Positions 41,333 to 50,013 of a stretch of 64,000 nucleotides of DNA are shown here, piece by piece. The position numbers and the translations under genes are program-made. Each line of letters starts with the position of its first letter. Positions within the stretch are counted from its first letter, which is position 1. Below the pieces are notes generated by a model. It was not told the DNA's origin and did not search any database. It worked only from the letters and a program-made list of their open reading frames with translations. The DNA is from Planctomycetota bacterium (GTDB lineage Bacteria > Planctomycetota > B15-G4), in contig JAJDEO010000017.1 in assembly GCA_029259745.1 (NCBI GenBank), positions 1 through 64,000 of the forward strand, in the 5' to 3' direction.

Positions 41333-42838
41333 GGCGCTCGCGGGGTAGCCCCGAACGAGCACCGCAGCGATGGCGCGCCGACACGCTGCACCGACGAGCC
41401 GCTCGCCGGCCTCGTCGCCCTTGCGCGCCGCGCTCCAGGCGCGATGCCAGTCGGCACGTTGCTCGTCGGCGACCTCACCGACGACGCGCTTCCAGCGCGG
41501 CGGGATCTCGCCATCGCGGAACTCACCACGCCCACGGCCGTGGTGCGCGATCGCGAGGTAGGTCAAGCAGATGCGGACGAGGAGGTCGTCGAGGAAACCG
41601 GCCGACCACGTGGCGGTCGCCGTTCCACGCTCACCGTCGTCCTTGCGCACGATGCTGACGACGCGCTCGAGGCCCGCACCACCGAGCGCACCGGCGATCG
41701 CCCCGAGCACGGCACCACCGCCGAGCGTCAGTCCACCGGCAAGGACGTCGGCGCCGAGGCCGGTTGCCGCACCGCTCACGACGGCACCGACCAGCGTGCC
41801 GAAGCCCTTCCGTCGCACCAGGTCGCCGTCGACTTGAACGGCCGCCAGCGCATCGGCGAGCGTTTGTCGGCTGCGGCCGTCGAGTTCGTGTTCGCGGATC
41901 ACCTCGGCGATGCAGCGCTGGAGTTGCTGCTCGAGGCGCGCACCCATCGTCTCGAACGCCTCGCGTGCCTTTGCGTCCTCGGGGCTCTGCGCGAGACCGA
42001 GCCGCCCCACAACGCGCTCCTTGACCCAACTGAGCGCGCCATCGAGCGAGTAGCGCGCCTCGTCGCGCGCCGCTGCGACGAGGACCTCCGACATCGCTGC
42101 GCACGACCGCTCGAAGACCTCGAGATTGCGGGCCGTCCAGCCGTCCGCCAGACGCGCCATCGCCTCGCGTTGCTCGCCCTCGACGAGACCGACCACGCGA
42201 TCGAACAACGCCGACTCCTCGACCCAGCAGCGGCCGAAGGCGTCCAGCGGGATCACGCCGCGAACGATGTCCCACTCCCCGGCAAACTCCTCCCAGCGCG
42301 TCCGCAGTTGCGCGAGCTCGGCAGCCCGTTCGTGATCGAGGTCACCGGTCGCTGCACCGTCGGCGGGCGTCCCGACGGAGTCGGACGTGTAGTTCAGGAG
42401 GATCAACGCCGGCCGGTCGAGCCACGTCAGAAGCTCGAGTTCGTGACGGACATAGCCGGCGTCGTCGGGGTCCTGCGACGCGTCGACGAGGTACAGCACG
42501 GCGTCCGAGAGTTCCTTCACGGCGCGCACGGCCTCGGCGTTGAGTGCCAGCGTGCGCTCCTTCTCGTCGAGACGCTGGCGCAGCTTGTCGAGCAACCACG
42601 CGAGCGGGTTGGGCTCCTTGCGCAGACGCTCGAGCAGCCGCGCGGAGTTGCCGAAGCCCGGCGTGTCGTTGAGGACGAGGCGATCGTCAGCCAGCTCGAG
42701 CGCGACGTGTCCCTGGCTCTCGCGCGTGACATGCACGAGATCGAAGACTTCGCCGACGTCGCGCCGCAGCAGCGTCCGCATCAACGTCGTCTTGCCGACA
42801 TTCGTGTGCGAAATGAGGCTCAAGCGGACATCCGTCAC
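41312..42838 (-). CDS. DUF3482-type GTPase
   Basis: The 508-residue protein has a G domain at the N-terminus (G1 SHTNVGKTTL, about 9-18; G3 NDTPGFGNS, about 52-60; a G4-like LNYTSD, about 139) and a long helical region. A Gly/Ala-rich hydrophobic stretch (about 355-395, GTLVGAVVSGAATGLGADVLAGG in part) may insert in membranes. DUF3482 proteins are known to be encoded next to DUF2868 proteins, as here (GTGA overlap). The first Gly of the G1 box (GxxxxGK[ST]) is Ser. The function is unknown. It ends the heme operon. Confidence 0.75.
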   Translation of the reverse strand: MTDVRLSLISHTNVGKTTLMRTLLRRDVGEVFDLVHVTRESQGHVALELADDRLVLNDTPGFGNSARLLERLRKEPNPLAWLLDKLRQRLDEKERTLALNAEAVRAVKELSDAVLYLVDASQDPDDAGYVRHELELLTWLDRPALILLNYTSDSVGTPADGAATGDLDHERAAELAQLRTRWEEFAGEWDIVRGVIPLDAFGRCWVEESALFDRVVGLVEGEQREAMARLADGWTARNLEVFERSCAAMSEVLVAAARDEARYSLDGALSWVKERVVGRLGLAQSPEDAKAREAFETMGARLEQQLQRCIAEVIREHELDGRSRQTLADALAAVQVDGDLVRRKGFGTLVGAVVSGAATGLGADVLAGGLTLGGGAVLGAIAGALGGAGLERVVSIVRKDDGERGTATATWSAGFLDDLLVRICLTYLAIAHHGRGRGEFRDGEIPPRWKRVVGEVADEQRADWHRAWSAARKGDEAGERLVGAACRRAIAAVLVRGYPASAPLFTSR

Positions 42839-44391
42839 GCCGCGCCTCCCGGCCAGGTGGCTGCCGCGATCGCCATGACGGCGTCGTCGCTGACGCCGGT
42901 GTCGAGCTGAACATGGGCGCAGGTGATGCCGATGTCGCGCATGACTCCGTCCCACGCGCGACGTCGTTCGTCGTCACGCCCGGCCGCCGCGACACGGCGC
43001 ACGAAGTCGGAACAGTCCACGACCACGACGAGTCGCTCACCGTCAGCGAGACTCCGGCGGGCCTCGTCGACGAACGCCGCATGCACTTCGCTTTCAGGCG
43101 ACTGCGACAGCGAGAAGACGATCACGCGCGTGCGCCCCGACCCCTCGCTGTCGACCTCGCGCCACCCGTCGGGGAGCAGCGCTCCGTAGTCGAACGGATC
43201 ACGGAGCGTGACTTCCGCGCGCACACCGAACGCGTGGTGGAGCAGAGCCTTGAGTCCGTCGACGACACGCGGGCTTGGGCTGTAGCTGTACGGCACGACG
43301 TCGACGGAGCTCGCCGACCCGGCCACGGGCGCGATGAGACGCCGCGCCCAGGGACTCGTCGTGTCGACGGCGAGGCTCGTCTCGCGTGCGCGCGCGCGCA
43401 GCATCTGGATGAGCCCGAGGATCCCGCGCGGGATGCCGACGTAAAGCACAGCCGCCATCGCGTAGAGATGGATCCAGGTGTTCGCGTCCCCGTGGCCGTC
43501 GGGGGCCTCGATCAGATCGACGGCCGGCACCTCCAAGCCGAGCACACGCGAAGGCAAGGCGAGCAGCGCGTCGAGCAACGACTGCACCGCGCCGGCCTGA
43601 AGGAACGTGCTCTCCCACGTGGCGCGATACTCGAACGCGATCCCGCGCAGATACATCCCGACGACGGCGCCGAACACCATCGCGAGCGCCGCGCCGTGCA
43701 GCGTGGCTGCGATCCGCAAGGTCGTCGTCGGGCGCATGGCCGTCGACCACAGCGACACGAAGCGCGCCGCGCCTTCGCTCACCACGACGCCATCGCGCTG
43801 CTTGAGCGCGACGATGCGCTTGCCCAAGCGCGACAGCCCTGACAGTGCCGCGCGCCAGATCCACCGAACCGGTCCGCTCGCCTCGCGTCCCTCGGCGAGG
43901 TCGAACTCGAGCGTTGGTGTCGGCGAGCTGCGCGGCGCCTGCGCGAGCGGCGCCGCCACGGGTGCGGAGCGCCGCCCACCCACCAAGAGCGAGACGACAC
44001 AGAACACGACGACGCCGACGTTCCAGACAATCAGCCCGAGCAGCGGGAGCGCGAGCACGTTGATGCGTCGCTCAGGGCCGAGGGCGCTCGTGGCGAGACC
44101 GACGACGAGCGCGAGGAGGATCAGCGCCCACGCGAGCTTGCGCCCAGGGCGCGTGACGGCGAGCAGGTCGTCGACGCGACCGACACGCTCGCGGAGCAGC
44201 TCGATGATGGATGCCGCGTAGGCGCGAACGACGTCCTCGGGCGTCGGCGAGCCGCCCGACGCCTCGTCGACCTGGTCGCGAGCACGCGCCGCGCGCACTT
44301 CACGCTCCGAGAACGAGACGAGCGCGCCGCGCTCGTCGGCTTCCTCGAACGCTCTGACGAGCAACGCCTTCTGCACGTCGCCGTCAGGCAC
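42835..44391 (-). CDS. DUF2868-type membrane protein
   Basis: A 518-residue protein with four predicted membrane helices (about 85-103, 113-138, 235-253 and 310-334) and cytoplasmic ends. GMYLRGIAFEYRATWESTFL (about 248-268) is characteristic of DUF2868, the usual partner of a DUF3482 GTPase. Pairing suggests a GTPase-controlled membrane complex; its role is not established. It overlaps hemY upstream by 8 nt (GTGCCTGA) and the GTPase downstream by 4 nt, so it is translationally coupled to heme genes. No reason for that coupling is visible beyond the operon. Confidence 0.75.
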   Translation of the reverse strand: MPDGDVQKALLVRAFEEADERGALVSFSEREVRAARARDQVDEASGGSPTPEDVVRAYAASIIELLRERVGRVDDLLAVTRPGRKLAWALILLALVVGLATSALGPERRINVLALPLLGLIVWNVGVVVFCVVSLLVGGRRSAPVAAPLAQAPRSSPTPTLEFDLAEGREASGPVRWIWRAALSGLSRLGKRIVALKQRDGVVVSEGAARFVSLWSTAMRPTTTLRIAATLHGAALAMVFGAVVGMYLRGIAFEYRATWESTFLQAGAVQSLLDALLALPSRVLGLEVPAVDLIEAPDGHGDANTWIHLYAMAAVLYVGIPRGILGLIQMLRARARETSLAVDTTSPWARRLIAPVAGSASSVDVVPYSYSPSPRVVDGLKALLHHAFGVRAEVTLRDPFDYGALLPDGWREVDSEGSGRTRVIVFSLSQSPESEVHAAFVDEARRSLADGERLVVVVDCSDFVRRVAAAGRDDERRRAWDGVMRDIGITCAHVQLDTGVSDDAVMAIAAATWPGGAA

Positions 44392-45790
44392 GAGCGCCCT
44401 CCGTGTGCGCCCGTGCGAGTTCGCGCGACGACGTGATCAACGCGTTCACCGCCACGCCGCGCCGATGGTTTCCGATCACGTCGAGCCGTGGGAGTTCGGC
44501 GAGCAGGGAATCGATGCGGTCTTGTCGGACGGGCTGGTCGAGGTCGTAGCGCGGAAGCGCCTGACACCAGCGGTCGATGCGCGTCCAGAGCGGCTTGGCG
44601 CCTTCGCGGATCTTCAACGGCGCCGCGACTTCGTTGCAGACCAGCTCCACGAGTTCGTCGTCGTCGAGGTCGGCCTGGCCGGGACGCCGCGCACCGCCGA
44701 GCATCGTACGCAGCACCACGCGGTCGGGCGCGCAGCGCTCGGGGATGATCGACGACGAAAAGAGCGTTCCGAGGTGCATGCGTCCGAGGATCGACGGGAC
44801 GAGGTATCCGAAGCCGCCGAGGTCGTGTCCGATATCTTCGCGACGCCAGAGGTGGGCCACCGAGACGACCGTCTCACTGACCATCGAAGCGAGTTCTTGG
44901 GAAATGGCCGGCGAGACTTTCTCGAGCAACGTCGCGGCGGGCTGCACGGGGAGCGCGACGACGACACGCCGAGCGACCCTCGTCATCTCTCCCGCGGACG
45001 TTTTTGCCGCGACCCGCCAGCGGTCGCCGTCACGCTCGAGCGACATCGCGCGCGTGGCGAGCTTCAACCGATCTCCGAGGCTCGTCTGCACGGCCTCGGG
45101 AACGGACTGCATCCCGCCGCGCACGCTCAGCAGCGACAGGGCTTGCTTGGGCTTGCCGCTGCTCGCGCGCCGCTTGGCCTTCATGGCAGCGAAGATCGAG
45201 CCGTGATCGGCGGCCAGCTCGTGCAACCGCGGGAACGTGCCCTTCAGCGAGAGCTGGTCGGGCATCCCGGCGTAGATACCGCTGATGCCGGGGTCGACGA
45301 AGGTGCGCAGAACTTCTTCGCCGAGCCGGTGACGTACGAAGTCGGCGATAGACCCATCGAGTGCCACGCCCTTCTTGCGAAACGGTTCGCTGAGTACGCG
45401 GATCTTTCCGGGCCACGAGATGAGGCGCGTCGACAGGAACGACGTTGGCGACGTCGGCAGCTCGTCGAGTTCGTTGTCGGGGTGCAACAGGAACCGATGG
45501 CGCGCGGCCTCGTCGGCCTCGACGACGTCGAGTGACAGCTCGTCAAAAAACGCGCGCACTTCGGGTGCGTTGTTCTGGAGAGCCTCGGGGCCGGCTTCCA
45601 CGTGAAACGGAGCCTCATCCTGTCCGTCGACCTGGAGTCCTTCGATGCGGTGCGTGCGCATGAGGCCGCCGACATGGTCAGCAGCGTCGATGACGACGAC
45701 GTCCGACCCGGCACCGCGACCATGGGCGTAGGCCAACCCGGCGATGCCGCCGCCGATGACGAGCGTGTCGACCTCTTCGTCGTGACTCAC
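44384..45790 (-). CDS. hemY: Protoporphyrinogen oxidase
   Basis: The 468-residue flavoprotein has an FAD-binding VIGGGIAGLAYAHG (about 11-24) and the GPEALQNN, GISGIYAGMP and SVRGGMQSVPEAV blocks of oxygen-dependent HemY. It oxidises protoporphyrinogen IX to protoporphyrin IX in heme synthesis. Family members can instead be coproporphyrinogen oxidases (HemY of the coproporphyrin route), and the sequence alone does not settle this. The start is GTG 45790, with GGAGG upstream. hemE lies 43 bp upstream on the same strand. Confidence 0.85.
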   Translation of the reverse strand: MSHDEEVDTLVIGGGIAGLAYAHGRGAGSDVVVIDAADHVGGLMRTHRIEGLQVDGQDEAPFHVEAGPEALQNNAPEVRAFFDELSLDVVEADEAARHRFLLHPDNELDELPTSPTSFLSTRLISWPGKIRVLSEPFRKKGVALDGSIADFVRHRLGEEVLRTFVDPGISGIYAGMPDQLSLKGTFPRLHELAADHGSIFAAMKAKRRASSGKPKQALSLLSVRGGMQSVPEAVQTSLGDRLKLATRAMSLERDGDRWRVAAKTSAGEMTRVARRVVVALPVQPAATLLEKVSPAISQELASMVSETVVSVAHLWRREDIGHDLGGFGYLVPSILGRMHLGTLFSSSIIPERCAPDRVVLRTMLGGARRPGQADLDDDELVELVCNEVAAPLKIREGAKPLWTRIDRWCQALPRYDLDQPVRQDRIDSLLAELPRLDVIGNHRRGVAVNALITSSRELARAHTEGARA

Positions 45791-45833
45791 TGGAGACCTC
45801 CGCGCGACGCGTGCCCGACCGACGACGTGCGCG

Positions 45834-46871
45834 TCAGCTCCGCGACGGAACCGGCTCGCGCGCGGCCTCGACGAACGCCGCCACTGCCTCTGGCTGGGTC
45901 CATTTCAACACACCGTGCCCCAAAGCGAGGATATGTCCCGGACGTCCGGCCGCCGCCGCCAGCACATCCTGCGTGCGGCGCTTGACGTCTTCGGGACGCC
46001 CGAGGAGCACCGTCGGGTCAAGATTGCCCTGGAGCGCGAGGCGATCGCCGAAGCGGTTGAAGGCGTCGTCGAGGTCGACGCGCCAGTCGAGAGCCATGCC
46101 TTCGGTTCCGAGCGCGGCCACCGAATCGAGCAGATGCATGCCAGCGCGAACGAAGGCGATGCGCGGCGCCTTGCCGACCGTGCTCTCGAGAGCGCGCCTG
46201 CTGAAGGGCGCGGCGAAGCGCTCGTAGTCGGCCCGATTGAGGTCGCCGGCCCACGTGTCGAACAGCACGACGGCCTCGGCGCCCGACGCCACCTGGTACT
46301 CGAGGTGCGCCGCGACGGCGTCGGCGAGCTTGCCCATCAGGCGCTCGAAGACCTCCGGCTCGCGGTGCATCAGCGTCCGCACCGTGCGCTGCTCTTTCGG
46401 ATTGCCACCCTCGAGCGCGTAGCAGGCCAACGTGTACGGCGCGCCGCAGAAGCCCAACATCGTGACGTGGTCGGGCAACTCCGCCTTCACGCGCTCGATC
46501 GCCGCACCGACGAAGCCGAGGTCGGACGCCGGGTCGATCGCGCGCAGGGCGTCGATGTCACCGGCGCCACGCAGCGGGTTCGGGAAGATCGGTCCGCGCC
46601 CCTCTTCGAAGACGAGGTCCATGCCCATCGACGCGAGCGGCAGCAGGATGTCGCTGAAGAGGATCGCTGCGTCCATCCCGAAGCGACGGATCGGCTGCAA
46701 CGTCACCTCGGCCGCGAGCGCCGGGTCGTGGCACATCTCGAGGAAGCCACCGGCGGCCGCACGCACCTCGCGGTACTCGGGGAGGTAGCGCCCGGCTTGG
46801 CGCATCAGCCAGACGGGCGGATGATCGAGCGGTTCGCGTCGCAGCGCGCGCAGCATGGGTTTGTCGGACAC
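45834..46871 (-). CDS. hemE: Uroporphyrinogen decarboxylase
   Basis: The 345-residue TIM-barrel enzyme removes four carboxyl groups from uroporphyrinogen III to give coproporphyrinogen III. Visible signatures are PPVWLMRQAGRYLPEYRE (about 18-35), GFCGAPYTLACYALEGG (about 139-155), and VVLFDTWAGDL (about 200). Length and motifs are standard. The start is GTG 46871, five bases after a GGAG site. It lies in the heme cluster between a two-component pair and hemY. Confidence 0.94.
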   Translation of the reverse strand: MSDKPMLRALRREPLDHPPVWLMRQAGRYLPEYREVRAAAGGFLEMCHDPALAAEVTLQPIRRFGMDAAILFSDILLPLASMGMDLVFEEGRGPIFPNPLRGAGDIDALRAIDPASDLGFVGAAIERVKAELPDHVTMLGFCGAPYTLACYALEGGNPKEQRTVRTLMHREPEVFERLMGKLADAVAAHLEYQVASGAEAVVLFDTWAGDLNRADYERFAAPFSRRALESTVGKAPRIAFVRAGMHLLDSVAALGTEGMALDWRVDLDDAFNRFGDRLALQGNLDPTVLLGRPEDVKRRTQDVLAAAAGRPGHILALGHGVLKWTQPEAVAAFVEAAREPVPSRS

Positions 46872-46898
46872 GGGAACTCCGGGTGGGCTCGGCGGCTG

Positions 46899-47600
46899 CT
46901 ACGGCGTGAGGCGATAGCCGGTGCCGCGAACGGTGTGGATGTAGCGCGGGCTGCGCGCGTCGGGTTCGATGAGGCGGCGCAGGCGGACGATGAAGTTGTC
47001 GACGGTGCGGGAGGTCGGGAAGGCGTCGTAGCCCCAGACGGTGTCGAGGATCTCGGCGCGCGAGACGACGTCACCGGCGCGCTCGGCGAGGCAGCGCAGG
47101 ATCATCGTCTCCTTCTCGGAGATCTGCTGCGTGCGGTCGCCGCGGGTGAGCGAGTAGCTGCGGAAGTCGAGCGTCACGTCGCCGAGCACCAGCGTGTCGC
47201 CGACGGGTGAGTCGGCCTGGAACCACTCCGTGCGACGCAGGATGGCCGCGACGCGCAGGATCAGCTCTTGGAGATCAAAGGGCTTGGCCAGGTAGTCGTC
47301 ACCGCCGGCTTCAAGACCACGCACGCGATCGTCGGTCGAACCCTTGGCCGTGAGGAAGAGCACCGGCGTCTTGATGCCCTCGGCGCGCGCCGTCTCGCAG
47401 ATCGTGAAGCCGTCGATCCCCGGGAGCATGACATCGAGGAGCACGAGGTCGTGACGGGCTTGCCGGATCGTCTCGAGCGCACGTTCACCGTGGTCGACGA
47501 CTTCGACCTCATAGCCCTCGATCTCAAGGTTGTCGCTCACGACCTCGGCCAGGTGCGCCTCGTCTTCAACCACCAGCACTCGTGCCGCGCGTGCACTCAT
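46899..47600 (-). CDS. OmpR/PhoB-type response regulator
   Basis: The 233-residue protein has a receiver domain (about 7-120; VLVVEDE, LVLLDVMLPGIDG with the phospho-Asp about 56, and the Lys in YLAKPF) and a C-terminal winged helix (about 135-233; ISEKETMILRCLAERAGDVVSR, DNFIVRLRRLIEPD). It is the partner of the kinase encoded immediately upstream (ATGA overlap). It lies inside the heme cluster, which suggests that the pair regulates, or is co-regulated with, tetrapyrrole synthesis. The signal is unknown. Confidence 0.88.
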   Translation of the reverse strand: MSARAARVLVVEDEAHLAEVVSDNLEIEGYEVEVVDHGERALETIRQARHDLVLLDVMLPGIDGFTICETARAEGIKTPVLFLTAKGSTDDRVRGLEAGGDDYLAKPFDLQELILRVAAILRRTEWFQADSPVGDTLVLGDVTLDFRSYSLTRGDRTQQISEKETMILRCLAERAGDVVSRAEILDTVWGYDAFPTSRTVDNFIVRLRRLIEPDARSPRYIHTVRGTGYRLTP

Positions 47601-48649
47601 CGGGCCGCCCTCGGCGGGATCGACTCGATCGGGAGCGTGACGGTCACACGCGTGCCGCCCCCCGCGATGCCGTCTTCGATCTCGACCTGGCCGCCGTGCG
47701 CGCGCGCGCACTCGCTCACGATGAAGAGCCCCAGCCCGACACCCGTCTGCGTGCGGACGCGCTCTTCGCCGCCGCGTTCGAACGCGCGCAGCACGCGCGC
47801 GGGGTCGGCGCCCTGCAGCCCCGGACCGTGATCGCGCACGGTGAGGACGACCTGCCGTCCATGCACGGACAGCGACACATCGACGATCGGTTCGTCACCG
47901 CCGTACTTCACGCCGTTCGAGACGAGGTTGTTGACGATCTTCTCGACGGCTTCGGGATCGACGTATGCGCCGACGGTTTCGCTCGTCTGCAATGTGATGG
48001 TTGCGCCGACATCCGCGTTCAGCTCGCGGCAGCGCGTCACGATGCGTTCGACGAGCTCGGTCAGGTCGAGGTTGCGCGGCGTCACCTCGAGGCCGGACTC
48101 GCTGATCTTGCGCGCCTCGAGGAGGTCCTCGACCATGTCGCCGAGTCGGCGCAGGTCGTGGTGGGCGTTGCGGAGGTACCCTTCGCGCTTCGCCTCCGGC
48201 GTCCGGCCGAGGAGCAAGCTCTCGAGATACAGTCGCGCCGAGGCGATCGGGCTGCGCAACTCGTGCGTGACGGCCGCGAGGAAGTTGCGCTGCAAGCGGT
48301 TGGTCATGCGCTCGCGGTGCAACGCCCGCAGGACGAACACCATGCTGCCGAGCATCAGCAGCCCGATGAAGCCGCCCTCGAAGAGGAACATGCGAGCGGT
48401 CTCGTTGGCCTCCATCTGGAAAGCCTCGAGCTGTGCGGCGGTGAGTGAGACACCTGCCGAGTCGAGGCGCTCGACGATGCGCCGCCCCTGCGTCGAGAAG
48501 AAGTAGACCCACCACCCGATCAACGCCAGGTACGCCGTCACGATCACACCGTACGTGACGACACTGATGCGCAAACTCCGCATCGACGCCTCGCTGACCG
48601 GGCGCGAACGCACCGTGGCCTCAACCGGAGATCCGTCGCTCATCGACAT
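47597..48649 (-). CDS. Membrane sensor histidine kinase
   Basis: The 350-residue kinase has two TM helices (about 33-55 and 90-110) around a short periplasmic loop, a HisKA domain with FLAAVTHELRSPIASARLYLE (His about 132), an N-box (IVNNLVSNGVKYGG), a G1 box (VRDHGPG) and a G2 box (GVGLGLFIVSECARAHGG). No PAS or other sensor domain is present. The ATG 48649 is one of several nearby ATGs; the next one, two codons later (48643), would also work. The region upstream is 37 bp from the hemL stop, so it is part of the heme operon. Confidence 0.85.
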   Translation of the reverse strand: MSMSDGSPVEATVRSRPVSEASMRSLRISVVTYGVIVTAYLALIGWWVYFFSTQGRRIVERLDSAGVSLTAAQLEAFQMEANETARMFLFEGGFIGLLMLGSMVFVLRALHRERMTNRLQRNFLAAVTHELRSPIASARLYLESLLLGRTPEAKREGYLRNAHHDLRRLGDMVEDLLEARKISESGLEVTPRNLDLTELVERIVTRCRELNADVGATITLQTSETVGAYVDPEAVEKIVNNLVSNGVKYGGDEPIVDVSLSVHGRQVVLTVRDHGPGLQGADPARVLRAFERGGEERVRTQTGVGLGLFIVSECARAHGGQVEIEDGIAGGGTRVTVTLPIESIPPRAAR

Positions 48650-48686
48650 CGATTCATCATGGCGGATCACGGCGCCCCGACGCACG

Positions 48687-50003
48687 TCAGGACTCCGCCG
48701 CGAGCTCCTTCAGGCTGTCGGTCAGCGCCTCGATGACGCTGTCGATCTGTTCGTCGCTGTGAGCCGTCGAGACGAACGTGACTTCGTAGGCCGAGGGCGC
48801 CATCCAGACGCCGCGCTCCATCATCTTGCGATGCAGCGAGCCGAAGAGCGTCGCGCCCGAAGCTTCGATGGCCGGGAACGTCGTCGGCGCCGGGCCGTCC
48901 TGGAGACAGAGCCAGAGGATCGACGCGACACGCGTCACGCTGCCGGGCAGGCCACTGGCCGCAAGTGCCGTGCGCCAGCCTTCCTGCAAGCGCGCCGCCG
49001 TGCGCTCGAGCTGCTCGTAGGTGCCCTCGCGCGCGAGGACGTCGAGCGTCGCGATGCCGGCCGCCATGCCGACAGGATTCCCCGACAGCGTGCCGGCCTG
49101 GTAGACCTTGCCGAGCGGTGCGACCTGGTCCATGAAGCGCGCCGGACCGAGGTAGGCGCCGACCGGCATGCCACCGCCGACGATCTTGCCGACCGTCACG
49201 AGGTCGGGCATCACGCGCGAAGCCTCGGACATTCCCGACGGTGCCACGCGGAAGCCCGAGATGACCTCGTCGAAGATGAGGAGCGCGCCGTGCTCGGTGC
49301 AGAGGCGCCGCAGACCTTCGAGGTACTCCTGCGTCTGCACGAGCAGCCCGGCGTTCGCGGGCAGCGGCTCGACGATGATCGCAGCGATCTCGGATCCACT
49401 GCGAGCCATGAGTTCCTCGACGGCGCCGAGGTCGCCGAGCGGGAGCACGTCGGTCAGCTTCGTGAAGTCGGCCGGCACACCCGCGGAACTGGGCGTCCCG
49501 AAGGTCGCCAATCCCGAACCGCCCTTCACGAGCAGCGCGTCGACGTGCCCGTGGTAGCAACCCTCGAACTTCACGATGCGGTCGCGCCCCGTGACGCCGC
49601 GCGCAAGACGCACGGCCGACATCACCGCCTCTGTCCCGCTGTTCACGAAACGCACGCGCTCGCAGAAGCAGTAGCGATCGAGGATGCGCTCGGCGAGTCG
49701 GACTTCGTCTTCGCAGGTCGCACCGAAGGTGAGTCCGCGGCGCACGGCCGCCTCGACGGCCTCGACGACGGCCGGATGAGCGTGGCCGAGAATCAAAGGT
49801 CCCCACGAACACACGAGGTCGATGTAGGTGCGCCCCTTGCGGTCGGTGATCGTCGCGCCCTTGCCGCTCGCGACGAACGGCGGATCGCCGTCGACGGAGT
49901 GGAAGGCGCGCACCGGACTCGAGACGCCACCAGGCATCACGCGTCGTGCACGTTCGAGTAGCGAGACGTCGGACGGTGTCGCGGCGTCGGAAGCGGTGGT
50001 CAC
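48687..50003 (-). CDS. hemL: Glutamate-1-semialdehyde 2,1-aminomutase
   Basis: The 438-residue PLP enzyme turns glutamate-1-semialdehyde into 5-aminolevulinate. Signatures: PGGVSSPVRAFHSVDGDPPF (about 24-43), SWGPLILGHAHPAV, RFVNSGTEAVMSAVRLAR (about 117-134) and the PLP lysine in VTVGKIVGGGMPVGAY (about 271). Length is normal. The start codon is GTG 50003. It lies 10 bp after the hemCD fusion gene, within the operon that also encodes HemA. Confidence 0.95.
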   Translation of the reverse strand: MTTASDAATPSDVSLLERARRVMPGGVSSPVRAFHSVDGDPPFVASGKGATITDRKGRTYIDLVCSWGPLILGHAHPAVVEAVEAAVRRGLTFGATCEDEVRLAERILDRYCFCERVRFVNSGTEAVMSAVRLARGVTGRDRIVKFEGCYHGHVDALLVKGGSGLATFGTPSSAGVPADFTKLTDVLPLGDLGAVEELMARSGSEIAAIIVEPLPANAGLLVQTQEYLEGLRRLCTEHGALLIFDEVISGFRVAPSGMSEASRVMPDLVTVGKIVGGGMPVGAYLGPARFMDQVAPLGKVYQAGTLSGNPVGMAAGIATLDVLAREGTYEQLERTAARLQEGWRTALAASGLPGSVTRVASILWLCLQDGPAPTTFPAIEASGATLFGSLHRKMMERGVWMAPSAYEVTFVSTAHSDEQIDSVIEALTDSLKELAAES

Positions 50004-50013
50004 GGCAGTCTCC